Shown: positions 41,307-49,427 of the stretch, piece by piece
Numbering within the stretch: the stretch's first letter is position 1
Layout of the letters: each line of letters opens with the position of its first letter
Assembly: GCF_006874705.1 (NCBI RefSeq)
Contig: NZ_CP035382.1
Location: 930,001-994,000, forward strand
Source of the DNA: Leclercia adecarboxylata
GTDB taxonomy: Bacteria; Pseudomonadota; Gammaproteobacteria; Enterobacterales; Enterobacteriaceae
Length of the DNA stretch: 64,000 nt
Direction of reading: 5' to 3'
Program-made: the position numbers and the translations under genes
The notes under the pieces: generated by a model
What the model saw: the letters and a program-made list of their open reading frames with translations, nothing else
Told to the model about the DNA's origin: nothing
The model's database searches: none

Positions 41307-43458
41307 TATGCGACTCCGCCTGGTCAACCATGCCTTTGAGGGTGACAAAATCCGGTTTGCCGCTACCCAGCACCGGGAGTTGTTTCAGATAACGAATATC
41401 GCGTGGAACGGCCAGTTCCGGGATACCATGTTCACGCGCATGCTGAAGAAGCTGCTCGCGCTTCAGCTCGCTGTCAGTGGTGAAGAGCACCAGCGCCTCA
41501 CCTTTGCTGGCATCGGCTTTCACCGCCGTGGCGTGCATTTTGTCTGCCGATACGGCCAGCGCCAGCTGTTCCACCATCTCCAGCGACACCATTTCTCCGG
41601 CAATTTTGGCAAAGCGTTTTGCGCGACCCTGGATCTGCACATAGCCCTGCTCGTCAAAGCGCACAATGTCCCCTGTGTCGTACCAGCCGGCCTCCACTTC
41701 ACCGTTAACGTTTTCCGCCGTCGGCACTTCCAGCACGCCCGGATTTTCTACCCGCAGGTAGCCGTTCATCACGTTCGGTCCTTTCAGCTGCAGGCGTCCG
41801 CCCTCTTCGATACCCGGAACGGCGAGCAGACGCGCGTCCATCCCCGGTAAAATGCGCCCGACGGTGCCGGGTTTCGCCGCCATCGGCACGTTAATGGAGA
41901 CTACCGGCGCGCACTCGGTCACGCCATAGCCTTCCAGAATGCGCAGGCCAAATTTGTCCTGCCACAGCTGGCGGGTGCTCTCCTGCAGTTTTTCCGCCCC
42001 GGCTACCACATAACGCACGCGGTGGAAATCATAGGGATTGGCAAAACGGGCGTAGTTGCCGAGGAAGGTCGAGGTGCCGAAAATCACCGTACAGTTACGG
42101 TCGTAGGTCAGCTCCGGCACGATGCGGTAGTGCAGCGGACTCGGGTAGAGGAATACTTCGGCCCCGGTCAGCAAGGGCGTGAACAGCCCCACCGTCAGGC
42201 CAAAGGAGTGGAACAGCGGCAGCGCCGACATAAAGCGATCCCGGGTGGTGAAGTCGGCGATGGTTTTGATCTGCTCGACGTTGGCCAGCAGGCTTTTATG
42301 GCTGTGAACCACCCCTTTCGGGCTCCCTTCCGAACCGGAGGTAAAGAGGATCACCGCGGCATCTTCCGGCTGCTGTTTAACCTGCGCCAGGTGCGGCATC
42401 AGCAGGTGAGCAAAAATCCACAGCTTGTCGCCAGCGGTAACTTCCGCTTTCAGATCTTCGAGGAAGACCCAGCGCACCTGGGTGAGCTGCTCCGGCAGAT
42501 GCCAGAGTTTACCTTTATCGAGGAAGGTACGTGAGGTGAACACGGTGTTGATCTGCGCGGCGGTGATGGCGCTACCGAGCCCCTTCACGCCGGCGGTGTA
42601 GTTCAGCATTGCCGGGACACGCCCGCGAGAGACGGCACCAAAGATCACCGCGGCGCTGATCCCGGCGTTGGGCAGCATCAGGCCGATCTTTTCCCCCTGT
42701 TTGCTGTATTTTTCGAGAATACGGCCCACAAACAAGGTCTTGGTCAGCAGCTTGTGATAGTTATCAGGGGCGAAATTGATATCGTCGATACAGTTTTTCT
42801 TCGCGCCATAGCGGTACATCGCCGTCAGCAGCGACTCATACAGGGTCTCCCGCGGGCGCACCGCCATCCGGGCTTCCATCATGACCTGATGCAGCATCTC
42901 ACCGGCGATTTTACGTCGATCCCGGGCACGGGGCGCGTCGGGCATTGGCAAGGAGGTCGGCGGCAGCAGATGCAGGGTGATGCGCGGGAACAGGCGCTGT
43001 TTCACCAGCCCTTTCAGGCGGCTGAAAAAGGTCAGTTCTGCCCCTTCAATGCGCACCGGCACCACAGTGGCACCGGATTTCGCTGCCACAAAGCCCGCGC
43101 CGTCATAGATTTTCATCAGCGAGCCGGTAATGGAGATACGCCCTTCCGGGAAGATCACCACCGGACGCCCCTGCTCAATCAGACGCACCAGGTGTTTGAT
43201 CATCATCGGTTTGGTCGGGTCAAGCGGGACAAAATCAATCAGCTTCGTCAGCCAGCGCATGTACCACTGCTTGCTGACGGAGGTGTAGACCGCAAACACC
43301 GGACGCACGGGTAAAAACAGCGCCAGCAGAATACCGTCAATAAAGGAGACGTGGTTGGGGGTAATAAGAACGCGATCGGCGTGCAATGCCCGGGTGTCGC
43401 CCGTCAGACGGACGCGAAAAAGAATACGGAACAGCGTGCGGAAGAACCCAAATAGCAT
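41299..43458 (-). CDS. aas: Acyl-ACP synthetase / 2-acylglycerophosphoethanolamine acyltransferase Aas
   Basis: 719 residues (719 in E. coli), a two-domain inner-membrane enzyme. The N-terminal PlsC-like acyltransferase has NHVSFIDG (His-x4-Asp) and FPEGRIS. The C-terminal AMP-dependent acyl-ACP synthetase has [30 protein letters not shown] and [13 protein letters not shown]. It re-acylates lysophosphatidylethanolamine delivered by LplT. First gene of the aas-lplT operon. Confidence 0.97.
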   Translation of the reverse strand: MLFGFFRTLFRILFRVRLTGDTRALHADRVLITPNHVSFIDGILLALFLPVRPVFAVYTSVSKQWYMRWLTKLIDFVPLDPTKPMMIKHLVRLIEQGRPVVIFPEGRISITGSLMKIYDGAGFVAAKSGATVVPVRIEGAELTFFSRLKGLVKQRLFPRITLHLLPPTSLPMPDAPRARDRRKIAGEMLHQVMMEARMAVRPRETLYESLLTAMYRYGAKKNCIDDINFAPDNYHKLLTKTLFVGRILEKYSKQGEKIGLMLPNAGISAAVIFGAVSRGRVPAMLNYTAGVKGLGSAITAAQINTVFTSRTFLDKGKLWHLPEQLTQVRWVFLEDLKAEVTAGDKLWIFAHLLMPHLAQVKQQPEDAAVILFTSGSEGSPKGVVHSHKSLLANVEQIKTIADFTTRDRFMSALPLFHSFGLTVGLFTPLLTGAEVFLYPSPLHYRIVPELTYDRNCTVIFGTSTFLGNYARFANPYDFHRVRYVVAGAEKLQESTRQLWQDKFGLRILEGYGVTECAPVVSINVPMAAKPGTVGRILPGMDARLLAVPGIEEGGRLQLKGPNVMNGYLRVENPGVLEVPTAENVNGEVEAGWYDTGDIVRFDEQGYVQIQGRAKRFAKIAGEMVSLEMVEQLALAVSADKMHATAVKADASKGEALVLFTTDSELKREQLLQHAREHGIPELAVPRDIRYLKQLPVLGSGKPDFVTLKGMVDQAESHNE

Positions 43459-43551
43459 TTCAACTCCCTTTGCCTTTCAATTAGCCGGGTTACGGTAAAT
43501 TGTGGCAGATTACACGAGAAGTGTAGCAGGAGCGACAGCCGGATAAAGACA

Positions 43552-43638
43552 AAAAAAAACCTGCGCATCTGCGCAGGCTGGTGCAAGAGATGAGTACGCA
43601 GTACGTACTAAGAATTCTCACCAATCAATACCTCTGGG
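43552..43638 (-). ncRNA. omrA: OmrA small regulatory RNA
   Basis: On the reverse strand about 87 nt start CCCAGAGGTATTGATTGGTG, the 5' seed of E. coli OmrA, and end in the hairpin CCTGCGCA-GAT-TGCGCAGG plus a run of Ts. OmrA is OmpR-activated, needs Hfq and represses TonB-dependent receptors, ompT, ompR and csgD mRNAs. It lies on the aas side, as omrA does in E. coli. Confidence 0.93.
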
Positions 43639-43753
43639 ATCTTGATTGTGGATCCAGGCCATCGACTTCACCAGCGCAAAAAAGCAAGGGAATGAGCCGA
43701 AGTGCAACCAGGTGTGAATTTCTTCGGCGGCTGTTACATGTTGAACAACAAGC

Positions 43754-43836
43754 AAAAAAAACCTGCGTAAGAACGCAGGCTGGTGTAAAGCGTGTCAGTT
43801 AACCGCGGGTCAACTTCACCTATCAATACCTCTGGG
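43754..43836 (-). ncRNA. omrB: OmrB small regulatory RNA
   Basis: On the reverse strand about 83 nt start CCCAGAGGTATTGATAGGTG and share the 5' seed with omrA 198 bp away. They continue GAAGTTGACC, as in E. coli OmrB, and end in CCTGCG-TTCTTA-CGCAGG plus Ts. The middle parts of the two RNAs are unrelated, so they are tandem paralogues kept alike only at the seed and terminator. Confidence 0.93.
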
Positions 43837-44046
43837 ATCTCAAATGTAGCAACGGCGACTAAATCCCTGCCAGCAGACAATCGCAACAGCCTGAGGCAAA
43901 GTGTAACCAAAGATTCAAATTCACCCGCTTCTGTCACGCTTCGCTGTGTAACGATTACACAATTTCCGCAGCCACGTGTCACCTTTGTGAATTGCCTCAC
44001 CGCCCTGCGCTTGAATACGCCTGACTTTTCCGCAACACTATTTAGT

Positions 44047-44062
44047 GTGTAAACGCTTACCC
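44047..44062. promoter_or_regulatory. GalR/GalS operator upstream of galR
   Basis: GTGTAAACGCTTACCC fits the gal operator consensus GTGKAANCGNTTNCAC except at the last positions. It is 18 bp upstream of the galR start, suggesting autoregulation. Confidence 0.75.
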
Positions 44063-44079
44063 CAATGAGAAGGTAGAGA

Positions 44080-45096
44080 ATGGCGACAATTAAGGATGTG
44101 GCCCGACTGGCGGGTGTTTCTGTCGCCACGGTTTCACGCGTCATCAATAATTCCCCCAAAGCCAGCGAAACCTCCCGCCAGGCGGTGCTGACCGCCATGG
44201 AGTCACTGAACTATCACCCGAACGCCAACGCCCGGGCGCTGGCTCAGCAGTCCACCGATACCGTCGGGCTGGTGGTGGGCGATGTGTCGGATCCCTTTTT
44301 CGGCGCGATGGTGAAAGCCGTCGAGCAGGTCGCCTACCACACCGGCAATTTTCTGCTGATCGGCAACGGTTACCACAATGAGCAGAAAGAGCGTCAGGCA
44401 ATTGAGCAGCTGATCCGCCATCGCTGCGCGGCACTGGTGGTGCATGCCAAAAAGCTGTCGGATGAAGAGCTAGTTCATCTGATGAAGCAGATCCCCGGCA
44501 TGGTAATTGTGAACCGTATTATTCCCGGCTATGAGCAGCGCTGTGTGTCGCTGGACGATCGCTACGGCGCCTGGCTTGCCACCCGCCACCTGATCCAGCA
44601 GGGACATACCCGCATCGGCTACCTCTGCTCCAATCACGCCATATCTGACGCCGAAGATCGGCTGCAGGGCTACTACGATGCACTGCGCGAGAACGACCTG
44701 CCCTGCAACGATCGTCTGGTCACTTACGGTGAACCCGATGAGCGCGGCGGTGAGCAGGCGATGACGGAGCTGCTTGGACGGGGGCGTAACTTTACGGCGA
44801 TCGCCTGTTACAACGACTCGATGGCCGCCGGAGCAATGGGGGTGCTGAACGATAACGGCATTGACGTGCCGGGAGATATTTCGCTGATCGGCTTCGATGA
44901 CATCCTGATCTCGCGCTATGTACGGCCGCGGCTGACCACGGTGCGCTACCCAATCGTCACCATGGCGACCCAGGCGGCGGAGCTGGCGCTGTCACTGGCG
45001 GATAAACGTCAGCCGCCGGAGATCACGCATGTCTTCAGCCCGACGCTGGTGCGTCGTCACTCGGTCACACCACCGGCAGAGTCCGCCAGCGAATAG
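44080..45096 (+). CDS. galR: Galactose operon repressor GalR
   Basis: 338 residues (343 in E. coli; the C-terminal tail is a few residues shorter). LacI-family repressor: helix-turn-helix and hinge TIKDVARLAGVSVATVSRVINNSPKASE, then a periplasmic-binding-protein core with GLVVGDVSDPFFGAMV and ISLIGFDDILISRYVRP. It binds galactose and represses gal and mgl genes. The 3' end overlaps the convergent acetyltransferase gene by 40 nt. Confidence 0.96.
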   Translation: MATIKDVARLAGVSVATVSRVINNSPKASETSRQAVLTAMESLNYHPNANARALAQQSTDTVGLVVGDVSDPFFGAMVKAVEQVAYHTGNFLLIGNGYHNEQKERQAIEQLIRHRCAALVVHAKKLSDEELVHLMKQIPGMVIVNRIIPGYEQRCVSLDDRYGAWLATRHLIQQGHTRIGYLCSNHAISDAEDRLQGYYDALRENDLPCNDRLVTYGEPDERGGEQAMTELLGRGRNFTAIACYNDSMAAGAMGVLNDNGIDVPGDISLIGFDDILISRYVRPRLTTVRYPIVTMATQAAELALSLADKRQPPEITHVFSPTLVRRHSVTPPAESASE

Positions 45097-45533
45097 CGGT
45101 AGAGATGCACGGTTTTGTCCGGGTACTCCAGACCGTCACCCATGTAGTGCCAGCCGTAGCGTTCATAGAAATCGCGGCAGGCGGACCAGAGATGCAGTTC
45201 GCGATAGCCGATCCCGGCTGCATATTTCTGCACGTGCTGCTGTAATTTCCCCGCCAGCCCCTGCCCGCGCGCGGCTTCATCCACGTACAGCGCCGCCAGC
45301 CACGGATAGAGATCCTGGCGGGTGATCAGGTCGCAGCGCCATAGCCCCACCGTGCCGAGTAGCTGTTCACCCTGAGTGGCAATAAAGGTCAGCGGCAGCG
45401 CGCCCGGCGTTTGACTGTAAGTCACTACGCTGGCAAAAAAGTCGCGCGGCAGCCCGTCGCCAAAGGCCTGCCATAGCCAGTCGATCACCTGCTCCGCATG
45501 CTGTGGGGCGGCGTACAGCGGTTGAATAATCAC
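45057..45533 (-). CDS. GNAT family N-acetyltransferase, substrate unknown
   Basis: 158 residues, single GNAT domain. The acetyl-CoA loop is in AALYVDEAARGQGLAGKLQQHV (R/Q-x-x-G-x-G/A), preceded by LLGTVGLWRCDL. A C-terminal ACRDFYERYGWHYMG follows. The start is GTG at 45533, overlapping the regulator stop by 4 nt (GTGA), so it is the last gene of the IIC-glycosidase-regulator operon. Not found between galR and lysA in E. coli K-12. The acceptor cannot be told; a tie to glycoside use is only contextual. Confidence 0.85.
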   Translation of the reverse strand: MIIQPLYAAPQHAEQVIDWLWQAFGDGLPRDFFASVVTYSQTPGALPLTFIATQGEQLLGTVGLWRCDLITRQDLYPWLAALYVDEAARGQGLAGKLQQHVQKYAAGIGYRELHLWSACRDFYERYGWHYMGDGLEYPDKTVHLYRYSLADSAGGVTE

Positions 45534-46303
45534 ACCAGCTTCCCCTGGAAAATGGGCACCGACTCAAACAGATAGCCGTCAAAGTCCGGGGCATCTTCAT
45601 CGGAGAGTTCCAGCAGGCTCTTTTTGACATTTTCCAGATGCTGGAACATCGCCTGCCAGGCCCCCATCACGTCGCGGCGACGCAGGGCGGCCAGAATAGT
45701 CTGCCTGTCGCCCAGCCACTTCAGGCGATACGCCCTGCTGGCGATATGAACGTTAAACTGCTGCCACAGTGGACTGCTGTCCATGTGGTGCCAGACGCTT
45801 TCGACGGTCGCCAGCAGCATCTGGTTCTGCGTGGCGCCCGCCAGCACCAGATGGAACATCTTGCTGTTGTCCTGGCTGTTGTCGTTGGCGGCGATCGCCC
45901 GCTGCTCCTGCTCAATGATGCGACGCAGGTTGTCGATGTCCGCCCGGGTCGCCATTTTGGCGGCAAAGGCGGCGATGTTGCTTTCGAGCAGCTGGCGCGC
46001 CTGCAAAATCTCAAACGGGCCAACGTCGCTTTTTAACAGACGCTCTTCCTCGTTCTCATGCTCTTCGGGAATGCGCATCACGTAGACGCCGGAGCCCTGA
46101 CGGATATCCACGGTGCCCTGTAACTCCAGCATCAGCAGCGCTTCCCGCACGATGGTGCGGCTGACGCCGTAGGTTTCCGCAATATTGCGCTCCGGCGGCA
46201 GACGCGAGCCCACGGGATAATGCCCCTGGATGATCTGGGCGCGTAAATCCTCGCCAATCTCCTGGTACTGCTTCTTTTCCGCCGGGACGACAGCCTTATC
46301 CAC
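45530..46303 (-). CDS. GntR/FadR-family regulator, UxuR/ExuR-like
   Basis: 257 residues from GTG at 46303, which has AGGTGA 6 bases upstream; this gives the length of UxuR. An ATG at 46384 would add 27 residues unlike the family. The winged helix reads GSRLPPERNIAETYGVSRTIVREALLMLELQG. The FCD effector domain has FEILQARQLLESNIAAFAA and the C-terminal WLGDRQTILAALRRRDVMGAWQAM..HLENVK, both characteristic of UxuR/ExuR hexuronate repressors. It sits in a beta-glycosidase operon, so the inducer may be a uronate-containing or phosphorylated glycoside product. Two UxuR-type operators lie in the upstream divergent region. Confidence 0.85.
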   Translation of the reverse strand: MDKAVVPAEKKQYQEIGEDLRAQIIQGHYPVGSRLPPERNIAETYGVSRTIVREALLMLELQGTVDIRQGSGVYVMRIPEEHENEEERLLKSDVGPFEILQARQLLESNIAAFAAKMATRADIDNLRRIIEQEQRAIAANDNSQDNSKMFHLVLAGATQNQMLLATVESVWHHMDSSPLWQQFNVHIASRAYRLKWLGDRQTILAALRRRDVMGAWQAMFQHLENVKKSLLELSDEDAPDFDGYLFESVPIFQGKLV

Positions 46304-46374
46304 GTTATCACCTGTACTCTGAGTTAATGCGGCCAGTTTGCGCACTATGTTACCAGAAGCGTCGCGATCTGCGC

Positions 46375-47802
46375 CTACTTCCATTCGTCATCGAGGGTCA
46401 GGGTCAGGACGCGCTCATCACGCAGTTGCCGGAACCAGCTGGCCGACTTTTTGGCGCGTCGGGCGCGGTTATCCGCCAGATCGATCTCAATCAGGCCGTA
46501 GCGGTTTTTAAAGGCGTTCATCGGCGAGACGTTGTCGGTGAAGGCCCACAGCATGTAGCCGTGGCAGTTCGCCCCCTCCTCCCGCGCCAGCAGGGTGTAA
46601 TAAAGATGCTCGCTGATAAAGTTGATGCGGTAGTTGTCCTCGATGATGCCGTCGTGGTTACGGTACTGGGCCTCGTTTTCAACTCCCATCCCGCTTTCGG
46701 CCACGAACCAGTCGATGTTGCGGTAGTCGTTTTTGATCCGCATCGCCATGTCGTAAATGATGCGCGGGGCGATCTCCCACCCGCGGGAAGGGTTCATCCG
46801 CCGCCCCGGCAGTTCAAACGGCTCGTAGTAGTACGCCGGGTGGAACGGCGTCTCGGGGTGCCAGGCCCGGGACGGAGCCTTTACCCGGTGCGGGTAATAG
46901 AGGTTGATGCCCAGCTCGTCAACGGTGTTGTCGGCAATCAGCGCCAGCTCTTCGGGGCTGTACTCCCACTGCACCTGATGTTTCTCCAGCAGGGTGAACA
47001 GTTCCTGCGGGTAGTGCCCGTGCACCAGCGGATCGAGGAATACCCGGTTGTAGAACAGATCGTAGATCTCCGCCGCTTTTACGTCATGGGCCGCACGTGA
47101 GCGTGGATAGGTCACTTCCGGGTTGAGAATGCAGCCCACGCTGCCGCTGTAGCCCTTCTCGCGGAACAGCTTCACCACCTTCGCCGTCGCCAGCACCTTG
47201 TGGTGATTCCACTGCATCCAGGTGCTGGTGTTCTGTTCGTAGGGCCAGCGCAGCGCGTCGAGATAGACCCGGGTCTGCACCACAATCGGCTCGTTGAAGC
47301 TAAACCAGCGCTTCACCAGATGGTGATAGCGGGCAAAGACCTTTTCGGCATAGCGGACAAACAGCTCCACCACATGCTTCGACGCCCAGCCGCCGTAGGT
47401 CTCCAGCAAGGTGCCCGGCAGCTCGTAATGCTCGAGGCAGATCATCGGCTCAATGCCCTGGCGATGCATCTCGGCAAACAGGGCGTCGTAATATGCGGCG
47501 TACTCCTCATCGACGGTGGCGTTTTCATAGTCGGTGAGAAAACGCGACCAGTTGATGGAGGTGCGGTAGTGGGTCAGCCCGGCCTGCTTCATCAGCGCGA
47601 CGTCTTCGCGGAAACGGTTAATGAAATCGGTAGCGACTGCCGGACCGTAGCCGTTATGCCACACCTGACGATCGTTTTTGTACCAGAGATCGATCCACGA
47701 ATCCTGCCCCGCTTTCTTGCCGCTCCAGCCCTCGGTCTGCCAGGCGGAGGCCGCCGCCCCGAGGATAAAGTCCCCGGGGATTTTCATCTGTTTAATGGTC
47801 AT
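46375..47802 (-). CDS. Glycoside hydrolase family 1 protein, probable (6-phospho-)beta-glycosidase
   Basis: 475 residues, a GH1 TIM barrel. The acid/base glutamate is in SFNEP (Glu171), and the nucleophile is probably Glu369 in FVAESGMG, where most relatives have ENG. Ser426 and Tyr435 align with two of the three residues that hold the 6-phosphate in phospho-beta-glycosidases. The third, usually Lys two residues before the Tyr, is Asn433 here with a Lys at 432. With the PTS permease gene overlapping upstream by 4 nt, a phosphorylated substrate is likely but not certain. The stop lies upstream of the regulator start. Confidence 0.88.
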   Translation of the reverse strand: MTIKQMKIPGDFILGAAASAWQTEGWSGKKAGQDSWIDLWYKNDRQVWHNGYGPAVATDFINRFREDVALMKQAGLTHYRTSINWSRFLTDYENATVDEEYAAYYDALFAEMHRQGIEPMICLEHYELPGTLLETYGGWASKHVVELFVRYAEKVFARYHHLVKRWFSFNEPIVVQTRVYLDALRWPYEQNTSTWMQWNHHKVLATAKVVKLFREKGYSGSVGCILNPEVTYPRSRAAHDVKAAEIYDLFYNRVFLDPLVHGHYPQELFTLLEKHQVQWEYSPEELALIADNTVDELGINLYYPHRVKAPSRAWHPETPFHPAYYYEPFELPGRRMNPSRGWEIAPRIIYDMAMRIKNDYRNIDWFVAESGMGVENEAQYRNHDGIIEDNYRINFISEHLYYTLLAREEGANCHGYMLWAFTDNVSPMNAFKNRYGLIEIDLADNRARRAKKSASWFRQLRDERVLTLTLDDEWK

Positions 47803-49136
47803 GCGTTATTCGTTGCCTCCTGGTTAGCGGCCTGAATCGCGGCCTGCTCGGCACGGCGTGAAGCGATCTTCACAAACGGCAGGTAGATCAGCACCGCAGT
47901 AATAATGCAGACACCCTGCGTGACCACTGCGCCCATCGAACCGGCGGTAGAGAGCCAGGCGTTGATCAGCGGCGGCGTGGTCCAGGGCACCATCACCACG
48001 GCTTTACCGGCAAAGCCGGTGACGGTGGCGAAGTAGCCGATGGAGCCGGTCACTAATGGGGTGATGATGAACGGGATCGCCAGAATCGGGTTGAGCATGA
48101 TTGGCATACCGAAGATCACCGGCTCGTTGATGTTAAAGATCCCCGGGCCGATGGAGAGCTTGGCGATCTCCTTCATCTCTTTACGTTTGGTGCCAATCAT
48201 CACCGCGATCAGCAGGCCGATGGTCAGACCCGAGCCGCCGATGCTCATGTAGACGTCCCAGAACGGCATGGTGATGATGTTCGGGATCTCTTTGCCCTGC
48301 TCAAAGGCGCTCATGTTGACGGTGATCGCCCCCAGCAGCAGCGGCTCGCGGATCGGTTTGATCATCTGGTTACCGTGGATACCGATCACCCAGAACAGCT
48401 GGGCGACAAACATCAGCAGCAGGATCCCCGGCAGGCTTTGCACCACCCGCTCCAGCGGCTGTTGCACCACCTGGTAGACCGCATCGTAGAGGTACATGCC
48501 GGTCACCTGATGGAACACAAAGCCGAAGGTGGCGATGAGGGTGGTGGTAATGATCGCCGGGATCAGCGCCGAGAACGAGGCCGACACGTTCGGCGGCACG
48601 GTGTCAGGCATCCTGATCTTCAGCCCCGGCCGGCCTTCCAGCCAGCAGTAGATCTCTACCGACAGGATGGCGATGAACATGCCGAGGAACAGGCTGCGGG
48701 TATCGGAGAACTGGCGCAGGAGCACATCTTTTACCATGTGCATTTCGCCGTCGACCATCATCTCAACGGTAGTTGGCGTGACGCAGATAAAGCAGATCAC
48801 CGCCAGCAGCCCCGGGAAGAGGGATTTAATGCCGTTGATACGCCCCAGTTCGATGCCGATCAGGAACACGGCCCCGATATTGAGGAAGTTCAGCGTGGCA
48901 TAGTTCAGGGCGCTGGTGATCGGCTTCAGCGTGGCGAGAAACGAGAGCGACTGAAAGCTGGCTAAGCCGTTTTTCGGATCCAGCACCATATTGGAGATCA
49001 GCACCGAAAATGCGCCCACGATGATGACCGGCATTAAGGTGATGAAGGCGGACTTTATCGCCATGATATAGCGATAACTGTTGAACTTTGTGGCGAAACT
49101 GCCCAGAGAGTTGATCAGTTTTTCCTGTAATGCCAT
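47799..49136 (-). CDS. PTS cellobiose/lactose-type permease, IIC subunit
   Basis: 445 residues, about 10 membrane segments, EIIC of the lactose/cellobiose/chitobiose family. It has the N-terminal KFNSYRYIMAIKSAFITLMPVIIVGAF region, FWVIGIHGNQMIKP and GPGIFNINEPVIFGMPIMLNP, the conserved substrate-site motifs (His and Glu). It imports and phosphorylates a beta-glycoside only with separate IIA and IIB proteins, and neither is encoded nearby. It would have to borrow them, for instance chitobiose-type IIA/IIB elsewhere. ATG at 49136 with GAGGT upstream. First gene of the operon. Confidence 0.9.
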   Translation of the reverse strand: MALQEKLINSLGSFATKFNSYRYIMAIKSAFITLMPVIIVGAFSVLISNMVLDPKNGLASFQSLSFLATLKPITSALNYATLNFLNIGAVFLIGIELGRINGIKSLFPGLLAVICFICVTPTTVEMMVDGEMHMVKDVLLRQFSDTRSLFLGMFIAILSVEIYCWLEGRPGLKIRMPDTVPPNVSASFSALIPAIITTTLIATFGFVFHQVTGMYLYDAVYQVVQQPLERVVQSLPGILLLMFVAQLFWVIGIHGNQMIKPIREPLLLGAITVNMSAFEQGKEIPNIITMPFWDVYMSIGGSGLTIGLLIAVMIGTKRKEMKEIAKLSIGPGIFNINEPVIFGMPIMLNPILAIPFIITPLVTGSIGYFATVTGFAGKAVVMVPWTTPPLINAWLSTAGSMGAVVTQGVCIITAVLIYLPFVKIASRRAEQAAIQAANQEATNNA

Positions 49137-49193
49137 GGGGTAATACCTCAGTAAAAGGGCCTTTATTGGGATAAGGTGTACAGCCGGCTTCTA

Positions 49194-49205
49194 TTGGCAT
49201 ACCAA
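49194..49205. promoter_or_regulatory. UxuR/ExuR-type operator A, upstream of the PTS IIC gene
   Basis: TTGGCATACCAA is an inverted repeat one base from the UxuR/ExuR core TTGGTATACCAA, 58 bp upstream of the IIC start. The GntR regulator of the operon is the natural candidate to bind it. Confidence 0.7.
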
Positions 49206-49277
49206 AAATAGCTTCCAGTCACGAATTGTTCTGTGATTAAGCTCTCAACGCGGCAAGAGGTATCCCAGAGTGTGATT

Positions 49278-49283
49278 TATAAT
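49278..49283 (+). promoter_or_regulatory. Probable -10 element of the LacI-family gene
   Basis: A perfect TATAAT lies within the 15-bp inverted repeat GTGATTTATAATCAC (49272-49286). No good -35 is seen 17 bp upstream. A start near 49290 would fall inside operator B. Confidence 0.5.
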
Positions 49284-49287
49284 CACT

Positions 49288-49299
49288 TTGGTATGCCAC
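49288..49299. promoter_or_regulatory. UxuR/ExuR-type operator B, upstream of the LacI-family gene
   Basis: TTGGTATGCCAC matches TTGGTATACCAA at 10 of 12 positions, 94 bp from operator A (about nine helical turns). It overlaps the likely start of lacI-type transcription. Confidence 0.6.
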
Positions 49300-49427
49300 T
49301 TTTGCCTGACCCCACACCCGTTGCCAGAAAGCGTGATCCTGATGAGGGTTTTGCCCCTCCCGCCCGGCTTATGCCGCTGAACGTCTGTGATAAACTTGCG
49401 TGCATAACGTGGAAGCAGGAAGAGCAA

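Noticed and set aside
46304..46384. ATG start for the GntR-family gene at 46384
   Set aside because: It adds 27 residues absent from UxuR-like proteins. The GTG at 46303 has a proper ribosome site and gives 257 residues.
49272..49286. GTGATTTATAATCAC as a CRP site
   Set aside because: The half-sites TGTGA and TCAC are separated by 7 rather than 6 bases, and it contains a perfect -10 hexamer, so promoter use is the better reading.
49233..49427. 65-codon N-terminal extension of the LacI-family regulator
   Set aside because: It precedes the HTH, overlaps the promoter and operator B, and has no ribosome site.
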